DNA from: Adiantum capillus-veneris
Taxonomy: Eukaryota > Streptophyta > Polypodiopsida > Polypodiales > Pteridaceae
Assembly (NCBI GenBank): GCA_014529385.2
Contig: CM043942.1
Coordinates: forward strand, 51,524,774-51,588,773
Reading direction: 5' to 3'
Length of the DNA: 64,000 bases
Each line of letters starts with the position of its first letter. Within the stretch, counting starts at the first letter, position 1. The translations under genes and the position numbers were made by a program. The notes under the pieces were generated by a model. The model was not told the DNA's origin. It saw only the letters and a program-made list of their open reading frames with translations, and made no database searches. This document shows positions 45,689 through 55,749 of the stretch, one piece after another.

Positions 45689-46462
45689 GTGTTTCCCACG
45701 CAAGTTCATCCACCCCACATGAACCATAGACCGTTAGCCATATCTAGTATCATCCAAGAAGGGAGTGAGGACGGGACATCAGAAAGTGAGCATACACCCT
45801 TCTTGTTGGAAAGGATGTTTAACGAAGGAATACCTGATCCCATTGAGGAATATGAGATTCCATCCTCACCAGTTCCTAGTCAAGGACCTACACCCTGCAA
45901 AATGCCAATGAATGTTGCCAAACTAGTGGACTTCATGTCTTCTGAGGTCCGAACCACGATCATAGCAAAGCTGTATGGAGATCCTGAGTTATTCCTTGCA
46001 CTTCGAGCATTCCTTAACGGAGAGCTACGAACGGGATTACCGCAGTTTGCGCAACCAAATAGGCCTGACTCGATTATGATTGATGAGGAAAATCATGTGC
46101 AATCACTTGACTTAGATGGACACGAGTCTGTGATCGAGGTACCCATTAACGAATTAGGGCAGTATTTTGAAGGCGACGAGTCTAATGCGACCCTACCCAT
46201 CACTACCAAGGGATTAACTATAAAGGGAATTCTTGATGGTGGTGCGGGAGTTAGCATCGTTACAAAAGATTGTTGGGAATCCATGGGAAAACCCCGCCTC
46301 AGTGTTACTAACATTGTGGTAAAGATGGCAAATGGTACCATAGCCAAACCTATGGGGATGCTCAAGGATCTTAAGATCAAAGTTTCTAGGAACAAGGTAC
46401 GACATACGTTCATTGTAATGGATTTCTCTAAACACCTTATGTCATATGAAATGATTTTTTAG
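45689..46462 (+). CDS. Element G protease (retropepsin-like), variant active site
   Basis: 257-codon frame. The acidic N-terminal part is followed by ATLPITTKGLTIKGILDGGA G (about 46,190-46,245), then KPRLSVTNIVVKMANGTIAK and RHTFIVMDF. In the same position H has ILDSGAGVAIATKEVW, which is the retropepsin D-S/T-G box. In G it reads D-G-G (Asp codon 46,235-46,237), so the Ser/Thr is lost. The frame stops at 46,460-46,462 just before an RPFMREAQMVHDW sequence in the next frame, which would normally follow as LGRPF. Confidence 0.75.
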   Translation: MFPTQVHPPHMNHRPLAISSIIQEGSEDGTSESEHTPFLLERMFNEGIPDPIEEYEIPSSPVPSQGPTPCKMPMNVAKLVDFMSSEVRTTIIAKLYGDPELFLALRAFLNGELRTGLPQFAQPNRPDSIMIDEENHVQSLDLDGHESVIEVPINELGQYFEGDESNATLPITTKGLTIKGILDGGAGVSIVTKDCWESMGKPRLSVTNIVVKMANGTIAKPMGMLKDLKIKVSRNKVRHTFIVMDFSKHLMSYEMIF

Positions 46463-46473
46463 GACGACCATTC

Positions 46474-47529
46474 ATGAGGGAAGCACAAATGGTTCATGAT
46501 TGGTCTAAAAATCATGTCTATTTGCAATTCCAAGACTCTGTCCTTAGAGTGGATTTGGTGACTGGTAAGGTACACCCCTTAGGGAGTAAAACCATTATTG
46601 ATCATCGCTCTGACACCACAGTTCACTTGGCCCCACTACAATATTGTTACACTTGTAAGAAGGATACAGACATTGGCCAAGATTCTCCTTATATGGATAT
46701 CCTACCTGGGATGACTGAGTCTGACAATGTGGATTGGGTCCACATAGCATCAACCATAGACACTTGGGGAAATAGGGGGACGACCTGGGTAACACCTGAG
46801 GGGGATGAAATGCCTATACCCTTAAATATGCTACAAGCAATGCATATCGCTTCCGACAAGACTCATCCTAATGTAACGAAGAAAACATACAAGTGGGTCC
46901 CTAAAGCTTCTTTAGTGACCATAGCTAGTGCTAAAAAACAGAAGCCTTGTAAGAAACGTACCACTCGCTCCAAGAAAAGTAAGCAAATGTTGCGATGGAT
47001 CCCTAAACGCCTATTGGAAGCCCAAGGCTACTATCAAGGAAATGATCAAATCTGGGTGCCAAAACGTAGATTGTGCTCTTACCTATCACCTGACCCAAGT
47101 GAGCCCAATCCCGTAGCTCCAAAACGAATCAATGATCATGGAAAGAAAAAAATCACAGAATGCTACACACCCGCTCCCGAGCTAGTTTGGGTACCAAAGA
47201 AAGAACGATTTGTTCCACCTAGCTCAGGAAGGGGGGAGTCCCATGAAGATTCTAGCTCCTCATGTAATACATCCATAGAGGTAAAAGCTTCTACACAGCC
47301 TCCATCCATAGAAGTGGACCTCCATGAAGCTACAAAAGAATCCACACCTCCCAGTGTTCAAGAATCACTTGATGAACCACTTCAAGTTCGATCCTGGGAG
47401 AGTACCTTACCACCCTTGCAACTTGACGAGGCACCTAGGGTAATAGAAAACTACTGGCAAAAATCCTCACCTATTACCAACTGGAACAATTGGTTTCAAA
47501 GGGTGACAAGCTCATTTCAAATGGTATGA
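46474..47529 (+). CDS. Element G downstream open frame, unidentified
   Basis: 352-codon frame continuing the protease region by a shift. The start (MREAQMVHDWSKNHVYLQF) resembles the end of the Ty3 protease domain. The rest is basic in the middle (KQKPCKKRTTRSKKSKQM) and has repeated W-V/I-P-K words: KWVPKAS, RWIPKRL, IWVPKRR and VWVPKKE (about 46,891-47,200). The tail is acidic and Pro-rich. No RT box. I do not recognise this; the four repeated WVPK-type units suggest a short internal repeat. It could be an added domain or a remnant replacing pol. Confidence 0.6.
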   Translation: MREAQMVHDWSKNHVYLQFQDSVLRVDLVTGKVHPLGSKTIIDHRSDTTVHLAPLQYCYTCKKDTDIGQDSPYMDILPGMTESDNVDWVHIASTIDTWGNRGTTWVTPEGDEMPIPLNMLQAMHIASDKTHPNVTKKTYKWVPKASLVTIASAKKQKPCKKRTTRSKKSKQMLRWIPKRLLEAQGYYQGNDQIWVPKRRLCSYLSPDPSEPNPVAPKRINDHGKKKITECYTPAPELVWVPKKERFVPPSSGRGESHEDSSSSCNTSIEVKASTQPPSIEVDLHEATKESTPPSVQESLDEPLQVRSWESTLPPLQLDEAPRVIENYWQKSSPITNWNNWFQRVTSSFQMV

Positions 47530-49155
47530 TCTACCCAAGGAAGGGGGGAGTGTTTGCTGACTGTCATCATTCATTTGTTTCCCTCTCAACCTTTCTCCCT
47601 GACCTCTATATCTCCTAATCTTAGGGAATGTACATATAAAGCCTTATACTCATACAAACAAAAAAATAAAAAATAAAGAGCAAGAGCAATTAGCAAACGA
47701 GTATGCACATTAAAAGTCAAAACATTGACTCAGACCTACACATGTCACATCTGGTACAGTGAAACAGAAACCTATGCCATAAAACACATTTGATCCTCAT
47801 CACTTGAGTGATGGAGGGTAGGTAAGATTAGTACGATAGGAGTGTTTCTGTTTTAGAGTTGAGTGATTAGCGAAGTTCTCTTTTTCCACTAATGTGCCTC
47901 CTGGAGGTATTCCTTTTGTTTCCTAGTGTGTACAGGAGCGTGTTGCTATTGATAGGATTTGGACCTTCATGGAATCTTTCTCTCGTTCACACTTCAAATC
48001 AAGCGTGACCATCGACACAAACAGGTGTTTTATGTCCATTAGCATTGCCCTTATCTTTTTGCATCTATGATTGTCTGCTTTGATTGTGATTGGTAGCATA
48101 ATATTCAGCGCATTGGCGTAGTATCAAACATTTAATTCAATGTAATGTTTTGTCATAATCACTTGTCTAGGTGTAAAAATCAAGCAGTCCGACTAAGCTA
48201 GTTTGACCAAGCTAGGTGTTAGAGATATTCTCTTAATACCATGGGGAATGCCTTCCTAATAAGCAATGGTTACTTAGGTTCTTAATCCGATTTAGGCACA
48301 TTGTATGAAATGTACTAGGGCTTTCTAGTGGGATTAACCCTAGTGACCTTTAGCTTAAGCATTATAAAGGGAGTTTACTAATGTGATGAGCCTGAGTGTT
48401 ATATGACCCCCAAAGTTACAAAATTAAAATGCTGAAAATGAACAAACAAAAAATCAAAGTGCCACAATGTAAAATTTTAAGCTGGAAGAGAAATCCCTGC
48501 TTAAATTGGTACTTCACTCACATGTATCGCCTATGGTACTAGAGCCCTAGAGGTTCCCAGTGTGGGCGCTTTTCCTTGAAAAGCAAAAAACCCAAGGCAT
48601 ACAAAATAAGCACACACATCATAATTGAATCAATGTGAAAAGACTTTGGGGGGTCAATGAAAAAGTAATCAGTCAGGCGATGATTTCATGAGAAATTCCT
48701 TTTATGGTAGCTTAACTACAAGGTCTTCTAGATATAGCCTCTAGTCAGCCCTCGAACATGAATACTTGGCTCTCGCGATTAAACAACTTAATTGACCACA
48801 GATAATTAAGAAGCTTACCCATGGTATTAATATTCGATCTCTAGTGCCTTTCGACCGTCAAATTAGCGACCCCAGACTTGTTTAATTTTTTACCTTTACA
48901 TCTGTTTATGCATTTGATTACATTGCAATTTAATGTTCATTGCTAACAAATTGTTTGAAATTTTTTTACCAATCAATGTGTCTACCTAAAACTGCATATG
49001 CTTTTTAAGAGAATGCCATTACTGTGCCAATGTTGTTTGATTTTGCAGTGACTGAAGAAGGCTAAGGACATTCATCTCAAATGCTCTTCCACCTCGACGA
49101 ACCAGCTTCAACTCAATAGCTTCCGAGGACGGAATCTACATCAGGAAGGGGGGCA
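47530..49155. other. Element G 3' noncoding region
   Basis: No coding signal. It begins with a polypurine run at 47,538-47,550 (AGGAAGGGGGGAG) just after the stop codon and ends with AGGAAGGGGGG at 49,143-49,153 beside the 3' LTR, the functional position for plus-strand priming. Confidence 0.7.
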
Positions 49156-49445
49156 TGTTAACCCTCACGGCACACGGACACCCTATGATCTATAAACGTT
49201 GTATTATTTAGAGTCAGGTACCGGGCTTGTCGGACCAATAGGAAAAGGGTAAGAGTGATCGCCGATGAGAGGCGCACTCTAACTGGGACATTCAAGGGAT
49301 TAGTTGGCTAAGCATGGGCGCCCAAGTGTGAATGGGGTGAGCTCATATAAAAGCCAACTAAACCTAATTTTTACTCATTCTCTCATTTGTGCAATAGAAG
49401 AGTGCTCTTGCTCCATCTCCATCTCCATCTTCTTCTTCTTCACCT

Positions 49446-49523
<78 letters not shown>

Positions 49524-49764
49524 TGTGTGCGATCGAGCATTACGAAGGCACGACGATGGCGAAGCGGTTGAGCGCGGCACGACTACAGCTTCTTCTTCAT
49601 CGCGGCGAGGAATCCACCACGAAGGCGAGCGTAGAGCGGTGAGTGACACACCCTTTGCTCTCTTGAGCTTGCTAGTTTAGGCTTGTTGTGTGCTTGGAGC
49701 CATTTGTGGCTCGCACACGGTGTATTGGCAAGTCCCTTGCTTCGACAGTGCGGCAAGGAGCGCA
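49156..49764 (+). repeat. 3' LTR of element G
   Basis: 609 bp, near-identical to 40895-41533 outside the TG/GA tracts. TATAAAAG at 49,346-49,353. Confidence 0.93.
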
Positions 49765-49766
49765 CA

Positions 49767-50010
49767 GATGTATTGGAGTAATGTCCATTGCACGCCTCTT
49801 GGAAACCAATCTTCCCATGTTGTTGACCTCGTTAGGCTTGTCCATGGCTAAGTACATAGCCCCGTCCCTACCTACGTATCGATATCCTTGGTAATTTACC
49901 ATGGGTTTCGCTTGGAAGTTGGTTTGTGTGTCCTCTATCTTAACACAAGTCCTATCCAGTGAATCTTCATAGATTTTGACACCATGGGCATTGTTGTAAA
50001 GATATGTCAA
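49767..50010 (-). pseudogene. Ty3-type gag remnant F, upstream half
   Basis: Minus strand from 50,010: MTYLYNNAHGVKIYEDSLD, then QAKPMVNYQGYRYVGRDGAM and VSKRRAMDITPIH at 49,767. It continues at 40,889 once G is removed. Joined to gypsy-C sequence at about 50,010-50,040 without an LTR boundary, so this edge is an illegitimate junction. Confidence 0.65.
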
Positions 50011-50029
50011 GGTAATTTTAAATGCCCTT

Positions 50030-50811
50030 GATCCTCTTTGTGAAGAATCACTTTCAAAAATCTGCTCGTCAATGGTGGACTAGTCTCCGCGAGAATGGCA
50101 AAGCCCCAAGAACATGGAAAACTCTGCGAGTTTCCATAATGAAGCAATTCCTTGCAAGCGATGCCAAGGACAAAGTGCTCATTGAATGGCAAAGTTTGAA
50201 GCTACTTTCCAATGAGTTTATCCACAAGTATGTGGACAAATTTTGGGATTTACATCTCAAAGCTGCAATCTTTCAAAAGATAGACTTTGTCGAGCAAAAG
50301 CAAGAATTTTGTGCGGGATTACCTGAAGAAATGGCCGAGTATGTCAACTCACAACGGTCTAGTACTATCACCGAAGTCATCCACCACACTATGTTTGCTT
50401 CAAGGATCAATTTCCAACAAGGGGCTAGAAGGAATACTAAGCCCATGGAAAACAAAGACCGAAATGAATCTAAAGGAAAGAACACTGCTCAAAACTCTTC
50501 CCAAGGCAACACCACCACCACCAACAACAACAATAACAAGGCAAAGGAGAAAGGAGTTTAAAAACGTAAAAATAAACTCTTTCCTGAAGAGTTAGAGGCC
50601 TTTTGCAAAGACCATAAATGCTTTAAGTGTGAGGAGCAAGGACATGGCTATCGTTCTTGCCCCAAAAGAACTATATGTAATGACACTCCTAGAGCTTCCA
50701 TGGTTGAAGCTCCAAAAGAGGACACCCATTGCAAAGGATCCTCTCTCTCCTATGCTTGGGGAAAGGTGAGAGAGCATGATGCCCTTATTCTTTTTGAGCC
50801 ACTAATTTGTA
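50030..50811 (+). pseudogene. gypsy-C gag (capsid, nucleocapsid) and start of protease
   Basis: Same family as gypsy-A and B. Capsid from the middle: [59 protein letters not shown] and [20 protein letters not shown]. An Asn/Thr-rich linker follows (about 50,500-50,540), then a degenerate knuckle ([14 protein letters not shown]; a stop falls before it at 50,559). The protease starts [18 protein letters not shown] and breaks off near 50,811, just where the active-site Asp should follow. The N-terminal and RS-rich parts of gag are absent. Confidence 0.85.
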
Positions 50812-51422
50812 CCTACGCTTCCACTATGAGCATTGGATGTGTAAGAGTGGAAAGTGGATACCCTACAATCCAGTGTTGCTGATTTTGTGACATTTGACAT
50901 ACCCATTACTTTGTCAAATGGTGTTTTTGAGATTGTGCATGTCAATGACCATTGGATTCTCTCCAACATACGAGAACACTTGATTATCTTGGGCTATGAA
51001 GATATCAAAGATGCCTATTTTCGTCTCAATCGGTACAAAGTCAGTTAGATTTTTATGTTGTCTACATGTATCCCAATGCTAGTCTTCTAAAAGCTTTTTT
51101 GTTGTTTCATATCGGTAGGCGGATGGAGGCAACCATGAAGTGCAAGAGGAGTGGAGGGTTGGCAGTGCACTGTCTTTACGTTGATCTGATAGATCAATGT
51201 GATCGGCTTTGATGCCACGTTGTAAAGCATTTTGTTTAATGGAAACACAAAACTTCTTTGTCGTTATAGTATCACTACCATTGATTAAATTTTTTACATT
51301 TTGTTTAAGTGTTTGTGTGTGCACCTATGTGTGTTTGTGTGTATCTCAAAGAGCTTTGGGTTTTTTTTTTTTTTTTGCAAAGGGGGGGGGGGGGTATATA
51401 AGATGCTTATTTGTCTATCACC

Positions 51423-51515
<93 letters not shown>

Positions 51516-51589
51516 ACCATGGCAACACATGCTTCTCCCACGCAGCATCATCATCAAAAGAGCCACACACCCCCCTTGCGGTTCCTTCT

Positions 51590-51641
<52 letters not shown>

Positions 51642-51720
51642 AGATCACCATGGCAACACATGCTCCTCCCACGCAGCAACATCATCAAAAGAGCCACACA
51701 CCCCCCTTTTGCGGTTCCTT
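50812..51720. other. Foreign segment in gypsy-C, part 1: AT-rich sequence and GA-flanked duplication
   Basis: Replaces the gypsy-C protease. 50,854-51,048 is a short open frame (DIPITLSNGVFEIVHVNDHW, ILSNIREHLIILGYEDIKDA) with no recognised family. 51,361-51,394 has a T run then a G run. 51,424-51,513 and 51,595-51,640 are GA tracts. Each is followed by a copy of a segment of about 85 bp (ATCACCATGGCAACACATGC ... GCGGTTCCTTCTTTC), giving a GA-plus-segment duplication. Confidence 0.6.
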
Positions 51721-51725
51721 CTTTC

Positions 51726-52512
51726 CTAGAGGACACCAAATACGTTGGACGCAATGATCTTCACGGCTTCTTCACTTGCACAATCGATTTACAAAAACCT
51801 ATGCAACTCCACAATGACACTTTTCACACCATCATTGAGTATATGCATGTGCACATACTCAAGTATGTTGTGAGCTTTGAAGACAACAGCATGTTGTGGT
51901 TGCCATGTGACCTGCTTTGCTACATCCACAGGGGGACACTGCATTTTCAAAGAGACTAGCCTGCTTGAGGTGATTGCAAAAGAGGCAAACCACTTCCTCC
52001 AAGTGACAAAGGAAGTTGCAGACTCCTTCAAGAAGCACAAAATTGGGCAATCTTTCTTGTCCAACATTGCCACTTGTGATGAAGTGGGAATTAGTACTAA
52101 GGGCTACGTTGCCTTATATGGTCTCCTTAAGGATGCTTTAAGGGAAAGAGGAATTACTAAGAATGTTTTTCCTATACCATTTAAGGTCAATCTTGCTAAG
52201 AAGGCTTTGAACTAGGATGTGTACTTTCGAATAGGGGGCTATTTGCACATAGAGGAGATAATGTCTTCATCCACCTTTACCAAGAGGTCAAAAGGAGTAA
52301 GAAAACATACCAATGCAAGCGTCGGTGCAGACAGAGTGGACAAGGGATTTCCTTACTCAATGTCAAATAATATTTTTGTTGATTTGAGAAAGCTTCAAAT
52401 GGCAATGGTACATTTTTATGGTGTACCACCTAATGATGAGGCTACAACAATGCGTAGTCAGTTTTTTTTTCCAAATTATGGTTTTTCATATGTTATTTTT
52501 GACATTTTGTAG
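51726..52512 (+). pseudogene. Unidentified ORF remnant in the foreign segment
   Basis: Reads LEDTKYVGRNDLHGFFTCTI, HNDTFHTIIEYMHVHILKYV and LWLPCDLLCYIHRGTLHF. After a shift near 51,930 it continues FKETSLLEVIAKEANHFLQV, KKHKIGQSFLSNIATCDEV, GYVALYGLLKDALRERGIT and FPIPFKVNLAKKALN. It has a stop at 52,213-52,215, then remains open in the same frame to 52,512 (YFRIGGYLHIEEIM and following). With only one stop and one shift in about 260 codons it was coding fairly recently. I do not recognise the family. It could be a captured host gene or a transposon protein. Confidence 0.45.
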
Positions 52513-52619
52513 CGCTAGGATCAAAGTTGACGTGTGTGCTCTAGCTAGACGAGTGTCAAATTGTGAAGAAACAAAGACTAGAAAGGATGAGTATTACTCT
52601 CATGAACGAGGCCTTATTT

Positions 52620-53720
52620 CATGCGAGGCGTTATCCTCATCATCCATACTTGGTGTGGCTTCAAGGTTGATATAGGATTTGCTCTCATCAACTGTGCGGG
52701 GATTGTGCGAACCAGACAAGTCAGGGCGGATAGGAGTTTGGTTGGCAACAATCCTGCTTCTATTGCAACAAACTCCTCATTCGTGACTTTACTTTGCTCT
52801 GACAGAGTCCCTTAATGGAAGCAACTTGTCATCTGTATGTTTTGGTGCAGGATCAAGAGGGAACTCCATCTTTGTGCATATAAGGCTTAAGCACTCATCT
52901 AACCGCTCACCAAAAGCCTTTTCCAGATCATACAAGAATAGATACTCTTCATCTTCAATCATTATGTTGTTTAGGCAGTTGATCTCCACTTTGGGTATTG
53001 CAGCTGGGTCACGATTGTTGAGGTCGGGCACCTCGAAGGTGCCAGAAATATGCTCTCTCACTGCAATTTCCCCTTCCAAGAAGTGGGTATATTTGACGGC
53101 TTGCAATCTTTGCTCACTCTGGACATCTATAGGGGCGGGCGTGGGATCTTTACTATTTGGCAGCACCCCACCCATTGCCAGATGCGGGATCTCCATCTCC
53201 TCCAAGGAGGGCTCCTCATTGACAAGGAAATAGAATGTTCTATATTTGGTGCTTGTAAACGGGCTACGACATCTGATTTCTTGAGGCACAAACTCAACAA
53301 ATGGATGCGATCCTCTTGGATGTGTCCACACAGCTCTTGGATAAAATTCCTAGAAGAAGGGACAAAACATTACCACAGAAGAAATTTAAAGTATGTATTG
53401 GAGCATAGCAAAATGCAACTTGTAGCTGTAACCCTTATTTTTTGAGCACCGCCTTCGGGGGCTAAAGTCTCTATGGATGAGAAGCTCCTCTTATGTTTCC
53501 TTGCACCTAAGGGCGTCTTTTTAAGATGCAGGATCTTATCTTTAAGCTTTGCAATCTTAGCATTTTTCTCTTCCACGTGTAGCTTAGCAGTTTGCACTTC
53601 CTCCTCTGCATGAATGATCCTTTCGCGCAATCCACTAGTGGTATGGGAAAGAAGTTGGCATTGATGCAAAGACCATTGTGTGCTATTAGCTCCAATAGTC
53701 AACAATCACTTGCAGTGTCC
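52620..53720 (-). pseudogene. Unidentified gene-like region with coiled coil and intron-like boundary
   Basis: Minus strand. The upstream piece (53,640-53,440) has a coiled coil: LRERIIHAEEEVQTAKLHVE and EKNAKIAKLKDKILHLKK, then KHKRSFSSIETLAPEGGAQK. A pyrimidine-rich CCCTTCTTCTAG near 53,357 looks like a splice acceptor before EFYPRAVWTHPRGSHPFVEF. The frame then stays open to 52,789 (PSLEEMEIPHLAMGGVLPNS, LEGEIAVREHISGTFEVPDL, ECLSLICTKMEFPLDPAP). After two stops the same phase reads RIVANQTPIRPDLSGSHNP and NLEATPSMDDEDNASHE to about 52,620. No family recognised. The long open exon-like frame suggests a captured or recently decayed gene. Confidence 0.45.
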
Positions 53721-54690
53721 ACCAAGAAGACCTTGCTCCCCTCTCTACATATTGTAAGAATAAGCAAGGCTATTGAATGTTGAATACACATTGATCATTA
53801 GGGTAGAGGCAACCATGCACCCAAAGGTCCACATTGGTGTGACATGTATCATGGTGTTGTTGTGCAATTTACAAGTATTGACGTTTTAAGGGTGCGAAGT
53901 CCTTTGGCAGTCGAACATGTAGAGACACCATTTTTGAACTTGAGATCTTGCTGCGGATGGGAGGTTTGTAATGTCACTTAGCTCCATGGAAAGGGGGATA
54001 AAGTTGGCATCAAGCAAGAGAGCTATGGTATGAAGAGCTACAACAGAGATACAGAGTGGAGAGGAGAGCTATGGAGTGGACAACTATGGAATGGAGAGCT
54101 GCAGAGCTACGGAGTGGAGAGGAGAGCTATGGGATGGAGAGCTGCAGTAGAGCTATGGAGTGGACCTGCAACAAGGAGAGGGAAGGAGAAAGAGTTTGTG
54201 ATGAAAAATAGAAGAGAGAAGAGAGAGGGAGAGGAGAGAGAGTGTGAGAGGGGAGTGATTTTGGAGGGAACTGAGAAAAGGTGGAAAGTTTGACATTTTT
54301 CAGGTCTAGCAGTGAGATTTTGAGAGAAAAATTTGATTTTTGGGTATGCATATAGGTTGGGGAGAAGTTTTGAGTAAAAATGAGGTTTATTTGAATTTTT
54401 CTTGAAAAAGGGCGGGGGTTATGGACGCCCTTGATGATGTGGCAAAAGAAAGGGGGTAGGGTAGTTATTGTCATAACGGCCACCACTCTTTTGGGTAGAG
54501 AGAGAATGTACCTAATACCCCCCAGGCTCTATTTCAGCCTACAAAAAGCCTATGACAACCCTAAAAAAATCCTATGAGAAAACCCTCATTGAATGCTCTT
54601 CTCTCCTAAATCACACACATTTTTTTGCCTTATCCCTTAAAATTAGGGATCCTTACAAGGCCCTTTTGGGGTTCATATTTTTGCTAATGT
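53721..54690. other. Foreign segment, last part: short degenerate repeats
   Basis: 54,030-54,170 holds many imperfect copies of a 15-20-bp word (GGAGAGCTATGGAGTGGA). No coding support. The segment passes into gypsy-C RT sequence at about 54,690. Confidence 0.55.
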
Positions 54691-55749
54691 GACAGAGCAC
54701 TAAACTAGATCACTATCAAAGTAAGATTTCTTGTACTGTGGGTAGAAGATCTGTTTGATAAGCTACAAGGCTCGACCTACTTTAGTAGGATTGACCTTAA
54801 AAGTGGCTATCATCAAATAAGGATAGTGAATGAAGATATCGTAAAGACCACATTCACACAATGTTGGTCTTTATATGAATACCTTGTCATGCCTTTTGGC
54901 TTGACAAATTCTCTAGACACATTCAACTGCTTAATGGAGAAAATCTTCAGACCCTGCCGCAAGTTTACTGCGATGATATCATCATCTACTCCAAATCTAT
55001 TGAGGAGCATAAGCAACATCTCTAGGTAATTTTTCAAGCATTGAGGGAGAATAAACTTGTCATTAATCAAAAGAAGAGTGCATTTTTCCTTCAAGAGATT
55101 CAATACTTAAGTCACATTATCTCGCAAGATGGTATCTGTATGGATCCAACCAAGTTAGAGGTAATAAAAGGATGGCATAACCCAAGGAATCTACAGGAGC
55201 TAAAAAGCTTTATTGGTATGTGTGCATACTATAGATGCTTCATAGCTATATTCTCACAAATAGCAAGACCATTACATGACTTGACAAAGTAGAATGTTAA
55301 GTATATGGATTGCCAAAGAAAAAAATGCTTTTGAGAAGCTCAAAGAAAAATTTACTTTTCAACCTGTGCTTACATTGCCGGATCTCTCAAAACCATGTGA
55401 GGTCCAATGTGATGCTTGTGGAGATTGCCTTGGAGCACTCTTGCTTCAAGAAGGGCATGCCATAGCATATGAGAGTCGAAGACTCGATTCCGATGAGCGA
55501 GTATTGGGCATCTACGAAAAGGAGTTGCTAGCTGTCATACATGCCCTTGACACATGGAAGCACTATCTTTTGGGGATCCTACTAACGGATCACCAAAGTC
55601 TTAAGTACTTCATGACGCAAACCAAGCTCTCCGACAAACAAATGAGGTGGGAAAATTTTCTTTCACAATTCAATTTTCATATTGCTCACAAGCACAATCA
55701 AGTGGCCATGCACTATCATGATGACCAAGGGGAAATGCGGTGTCCATAG
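54690..55749 (+). pseudogene. gypsy-C reverse transcriptase and RNase H, broken
   Basis: RT resumes from the IKNRFPVP region: [29 protein letters not shown] (catalytic Asp), [18 protein letters not shown] and a damaged DD box (frameshift at 54,965-54,985, where KFTA is followed by DDIIIYSKS in another frame). The connection runs FFLQEIQYLSHIISQDGI and SFIGMCAYYRCFIAIFSQIA. RNase H (55,294-55,749): VQCDACGDCLGALLLQEGHA, YEKELLAVIHALDTWKHYLL and TDHQSLKYFMTQTK. Its last motif (HKHNQVAMHYHDD) has lost the ADALSR end. Parts upstream of the RT core are gone. Confidence 0.85.

Noticed and set aside
48170-48960. Searched for tRNA or small RNA genes in the element G 3' region
   Set aside because: No cloverleaf-like A/B box pair or other RNA gene signal that I could support.
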